5,648 bases of DNA from Bacillota bacterium (lineage in GTDB: Bacteria > Bacillota > Clostridia > Christensenellales > Aristaeellaceae). The translations under genes were made by a program, and so were the position numbers. Position 1 is the first letter of the stretch; each line of letters opens with the position of its first letter. Below are positions 4,480 to 5,648 of this stretch, piece after piece. The notes below the pieces were generated by a model. It was given only the letters and a program-made list of their open reading frames with translations. It had not been told where the DNA came from and searched no databases. The DNA lies in the NCBI GenBank assembly GCA_023404715.1, contig JAEYAR010000193.1:1-5648 (forward strand). The letters are read 5' to 3'.

Positions 4480-4995
4480 ATGTCAGGAAAGCGCAAGGGG
4501 TTGCTTTGGCTGCTGGCGGCGCTCGCGGCGGCCTGCCTCGTGTGGACCGGGCTGCGGGCCCTGCGGCCCGCGCAGCCAGAGCCCGCCTACGTGCCCCCGC
4601 CCTTGGAGGAAAGCGCTGTGCCGCTCGCGGGCTGGGCCGCGCCGCAGGGCCTGCCCACGCTGCAGACGGACGCCTACGCCTTCTCCATCAACCCGGAGCC
4701 CGCGACCGGGCCGGACGGCCTGTGCGGCGTGTGGCTCGCCAACCCGGAGGGAAACGCGGCCTACCTGATGCTCGACGTGCGGCTAGAGGAGCAGAACCTG
4801 CTGATCTACCGCAGCGGCCTGATCGGGCCGGGCACGGGCCTGGGCGAAATCGAGCTGCCGCAGGCCGCGCTGGACGCCATGCAGCCCGGGGAAAACGGCG
4901 TGCTGCTGACCGTCTACTCATTTGCGACCGAGGGCTACATCAGCATGGGCGAAGCGCCGCTGCGCACGGTGCTGTACTATGAGAAGGGGGCGTGA
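4480..4995 (+). CDS. Membrane-anchored extracytoplasmic protein with NPEG-type domain
   Basis: 171 residues. GGAAGGA (4463-4469) lies 10 nt before the ATG and 37 nt after the previous stop. K4-R5-K6 and a hydrophobic helix (7-27) without a clear cleavage site suggest an N-terminal membrane anchor, domain outside. A Pro-rich linker (30-60) precedes the domain: GVWLANPEGNAAYLMLDVRL (83-102), then LIYRSGLIGPG (108-118), then a Gln-Pro-Gly turn and VLLTVYSF (141-148). The NPEG, (I/P)xPG and following strand resemble each repeat of gene 1, and I recall similar NPE...SGLI.PG domains in many Firmicutes surface proteins. It could anchor or nucleate the secreted products at the membrane. No catalytic residues recognised. 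Confidence 0.84.
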   Translation: MSGKRKGLLWLLAALAAACLVWTGLRALRPAQPEPAYVPPPLEESAVPLAGWAAPQGLPTLQTDAYAFSINPEPATGPDGLCGVWLANPEGNAAYLMLDVRLEEQNLLIYRSGLIGPGTGLGEIELPQAALDAMQPGENGVLLTVYSFATEGYISMGEAPLRTVLYYEKGA

Positions 4996-4999
4996 AGCC

Positions 5000-5446
5000 A
5001 TGAAGAAGTTCTGCGCGCTGCTGCTCGGCCTTTTGCTGGCGTGCGGCGCGGCCCGGGCGGAGGGCATCTCCGTCGCGGTAAACGCCCGCTTCGTGCGCAG
5101 CGCGGGCGCGGAGGCCACCTGGAGCGCGGCCTTCACGGACGAGGAGGGCAACCCGGTGGACGAGCTGCACTGGACGCGGCTCACGCTCACGGCCACGCTG
5201 ACCAACGGATCGAGCGAGGACATCGACGTGCGCTGGCAGCTCGACGAGGAGGCCCCGGGCGTGGAGCCCGCCGCCGGGACGCCGGACGGCGCGCAGCCCG
5301 ACGCGCTTAATACCGACTATCCCCTGGCCGTGGGCGATTCGCGCACGTTCGTGATCGCCCTGCGCCGGGACGCGGAGACGGAGCTACCGCAGGACGGGCT
5401 GCACCTGGTCTACTGTATATCGCCAGCAGAGGGGGGAGCGGAATGA
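5000..5446 (+). CDS. Small secreted protein or lipoprotein, distant relative of genes 2/3
   Basis: 148 residues from the ATG at 5000, chosen because AAGGGGG (4984-4990) precedes it and a signal peptide starts there; the in-frame ATG at 4922 lies inside gene 4. It begins 4 nt after the gene 4 stop, so translation is probably coupled. The hydrophobic N-terminus ends ACGAARA|EG. Cleavage after A20 is likely, but LLAC (12-15) could also act as a lipobox. The mature part has HWTRLTLTATLTNGS (57-71), resembling WSALTLRNGG of gene 3, and TFVIALRR (116-123) where gene 3 has TTVYLRY, so a shared fold is plausible but weakly supported. C-terminal strands end in LHLVYCIS. Function unknown; the context suggests an accessory component of the same surface assembly. 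Confidence 0.82.
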   Translation: MKKFCALLLGLLLACGAARAEGISVAVNARFVRSAGAEATWSAAFTDEEGNPVDELHWTRLTLTATLTNGSSEDIDVRWQLDEEAPGVEPAAGTPDGAQPDALNTDYPLAVGDSRTFVIALRRDAETELPQDGLHLVYCISPAEGGAE

Positions 5447-5648
5447 ACAGACGCAAGGCGGCGGCGCTGACCCTGACGCTCGCGCTGCTGCTCGCCCCCA
5501 CCGGCGCGCCCGCCAAGCGGGCCAGCGTGCACGCCGAGGCGGCGGCGGCGGCGACGGCCACGCCGGAACCGACGATGACGCCGGAGCCGACAGCCACGCC
5601 GGAGCCGACGGCCACGCCGGAACCGACGATGACGCCGGAGCCGACGGC
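5443..5648 (+). CDS. Exported protein with TPEPT-repeat stalk, N-terminal fragment (cut by window edge)
   Basis: 68 codons are visible before the right edge. The ATG overlaps the gene 5 stop (ATGA, 5443-5446), and AGGGGGGAG (5430-5438) is the ribosome binding site. The signal-like N-terminus has R3-R4-K5 and hydrophobic residues 6-18; a cleavage site in or near APAKRASVHAEA is likely. A poly-Ala run (33-37) leads into five complete six-residue units ATPEPT or MTPEPT from residue 39. Such Pro/Thr stalks lift a domain away from the membrane or across the peptidoglycan in Gram-positive surface proteins and are often glycosylated. The functional domain and any anchor or sorting signal lie outside the window. 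Confidence 0.85.
   Translation, partial: MNRRKAAALTLTLALLLAPTGAPAKRASVHAEAAAAATATPEPTMTPEPTATPEPTATPEPTMTPEPT
5557..5648 (+). repeat. 18-bp tandem repeat encoding [A/M]TPEPT
   Basis: Five full 18-bp units (5557-5574, 5575-5592, 5593-5610, 5611-5628, 5629-5646) and the start of a sixth are visible. They differ only by GCC or ATG in the first codon, GAA or GAG for Glu, and ACG or ACA for the last Thr. The order of first codons is A-M-A-A-M-A, which suggests duplication of larger blocks. Copy number may vary by slippage or recombination, changing stalk length in whole six-residue steps. Confidence 0.9.

Noticed and set aside
3857..4768. 303-codon plus-strand ORF overlapping genes 3 and 4
   Set aside because: Arg/Gly/Pro-rich out-of-frame reading of two genes that each have signal peptides or membrane anchors and good ribosome binding sites; it also starts on the terminator hairpin.
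4922..4999. Upstream in-frame ATG for gene 5
   Set aside because: It lies inside gene 4 and would bury the signal peptide 26 residues in; the ATG at 5000 has a ribosome binding site and a normal Sec N-terminus.

Overview
The window looks like chromosomal DNA from a high-GC member of the Clostridia, probably an uncultured gut lineage. The reasons are: strong AGGAGG-type ribosome binding sites, consensus sigma-A promoters (one is a perfect TTGACA-17-TATAAT), a Clostridia-style c-di-GMP-I riboswitch, a TxpA/BsrG-like type I toxin, and secreted proteins with Sec signal peptides and a TPEPT stalk. Most coding DNA here is about 65-80% G+C. This placement is inference; no taxonomic marker gene is present.

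Layout. (1) 1-917, minus strand: N-terminal half of a GH127/DUF1680-like (beta-L-arabinofuranosidase-type) enzyme with its own divergent promoter. It is probably unrelated to the rest. (2) 1126-1632: a compact type I toxin-antitoxin module. It has a toxin promoter, a long structured leader, a 58-codon holin-like toxin ORF that seems to carry a 99-bp in-frame insertion, and a convergent antisense RNA whose promoter lies inside a terminator hairpin. (3) 1693-1929: perfect promoter, c-di-GMP-I riboswitch and intrinsic terminator. A 15-nt stretch of the aptamer core can pair with the terminator's 5' side, which predicts termination when c-di-GMP is bound. (4) 1958 to the right edge: six co-directional genes, all for exported or membrane-anchored proteins with no recognisable catalytic domain.

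How the genes may work together. The six-gene unit looks like a c-di-GMP-controlled cell-surface structure. Gene 1 (1958-3085) is a secreted protein with two copies of a ~132-residue domain. Gene 2 (3324-3851) is a Cys-free, Thr/Val-rich secreted protein, followed by an intrinsic terminator that would make it the most abundant product. Gene 3 (3918-4442) is a paralogue of gene 2 sharing an F-x-[YF]-[KR]-W-N-x5-W-D motif. Gene 4 (4480-4995) is membrane-anchored, with an NPEG-type domain resembling the repeats of gene 1. Gene 5 (5000-5446) is a small secreted protein weakly similar to genes 2/3. Gene 6 (5443 onward) begins with a signal peptide and a TPEPT repeat stalk and runs off the window. 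A major/minor-subunit fibre or matrix is a reasonable hypothesis, but no sortase, LPXTG motif or known pilin signature is visible. Gene 2 is also compositionally odd: its signal-peptide region is ~64% GC while the mature region is ~42% GC, with the break at the predicted cleavage site.
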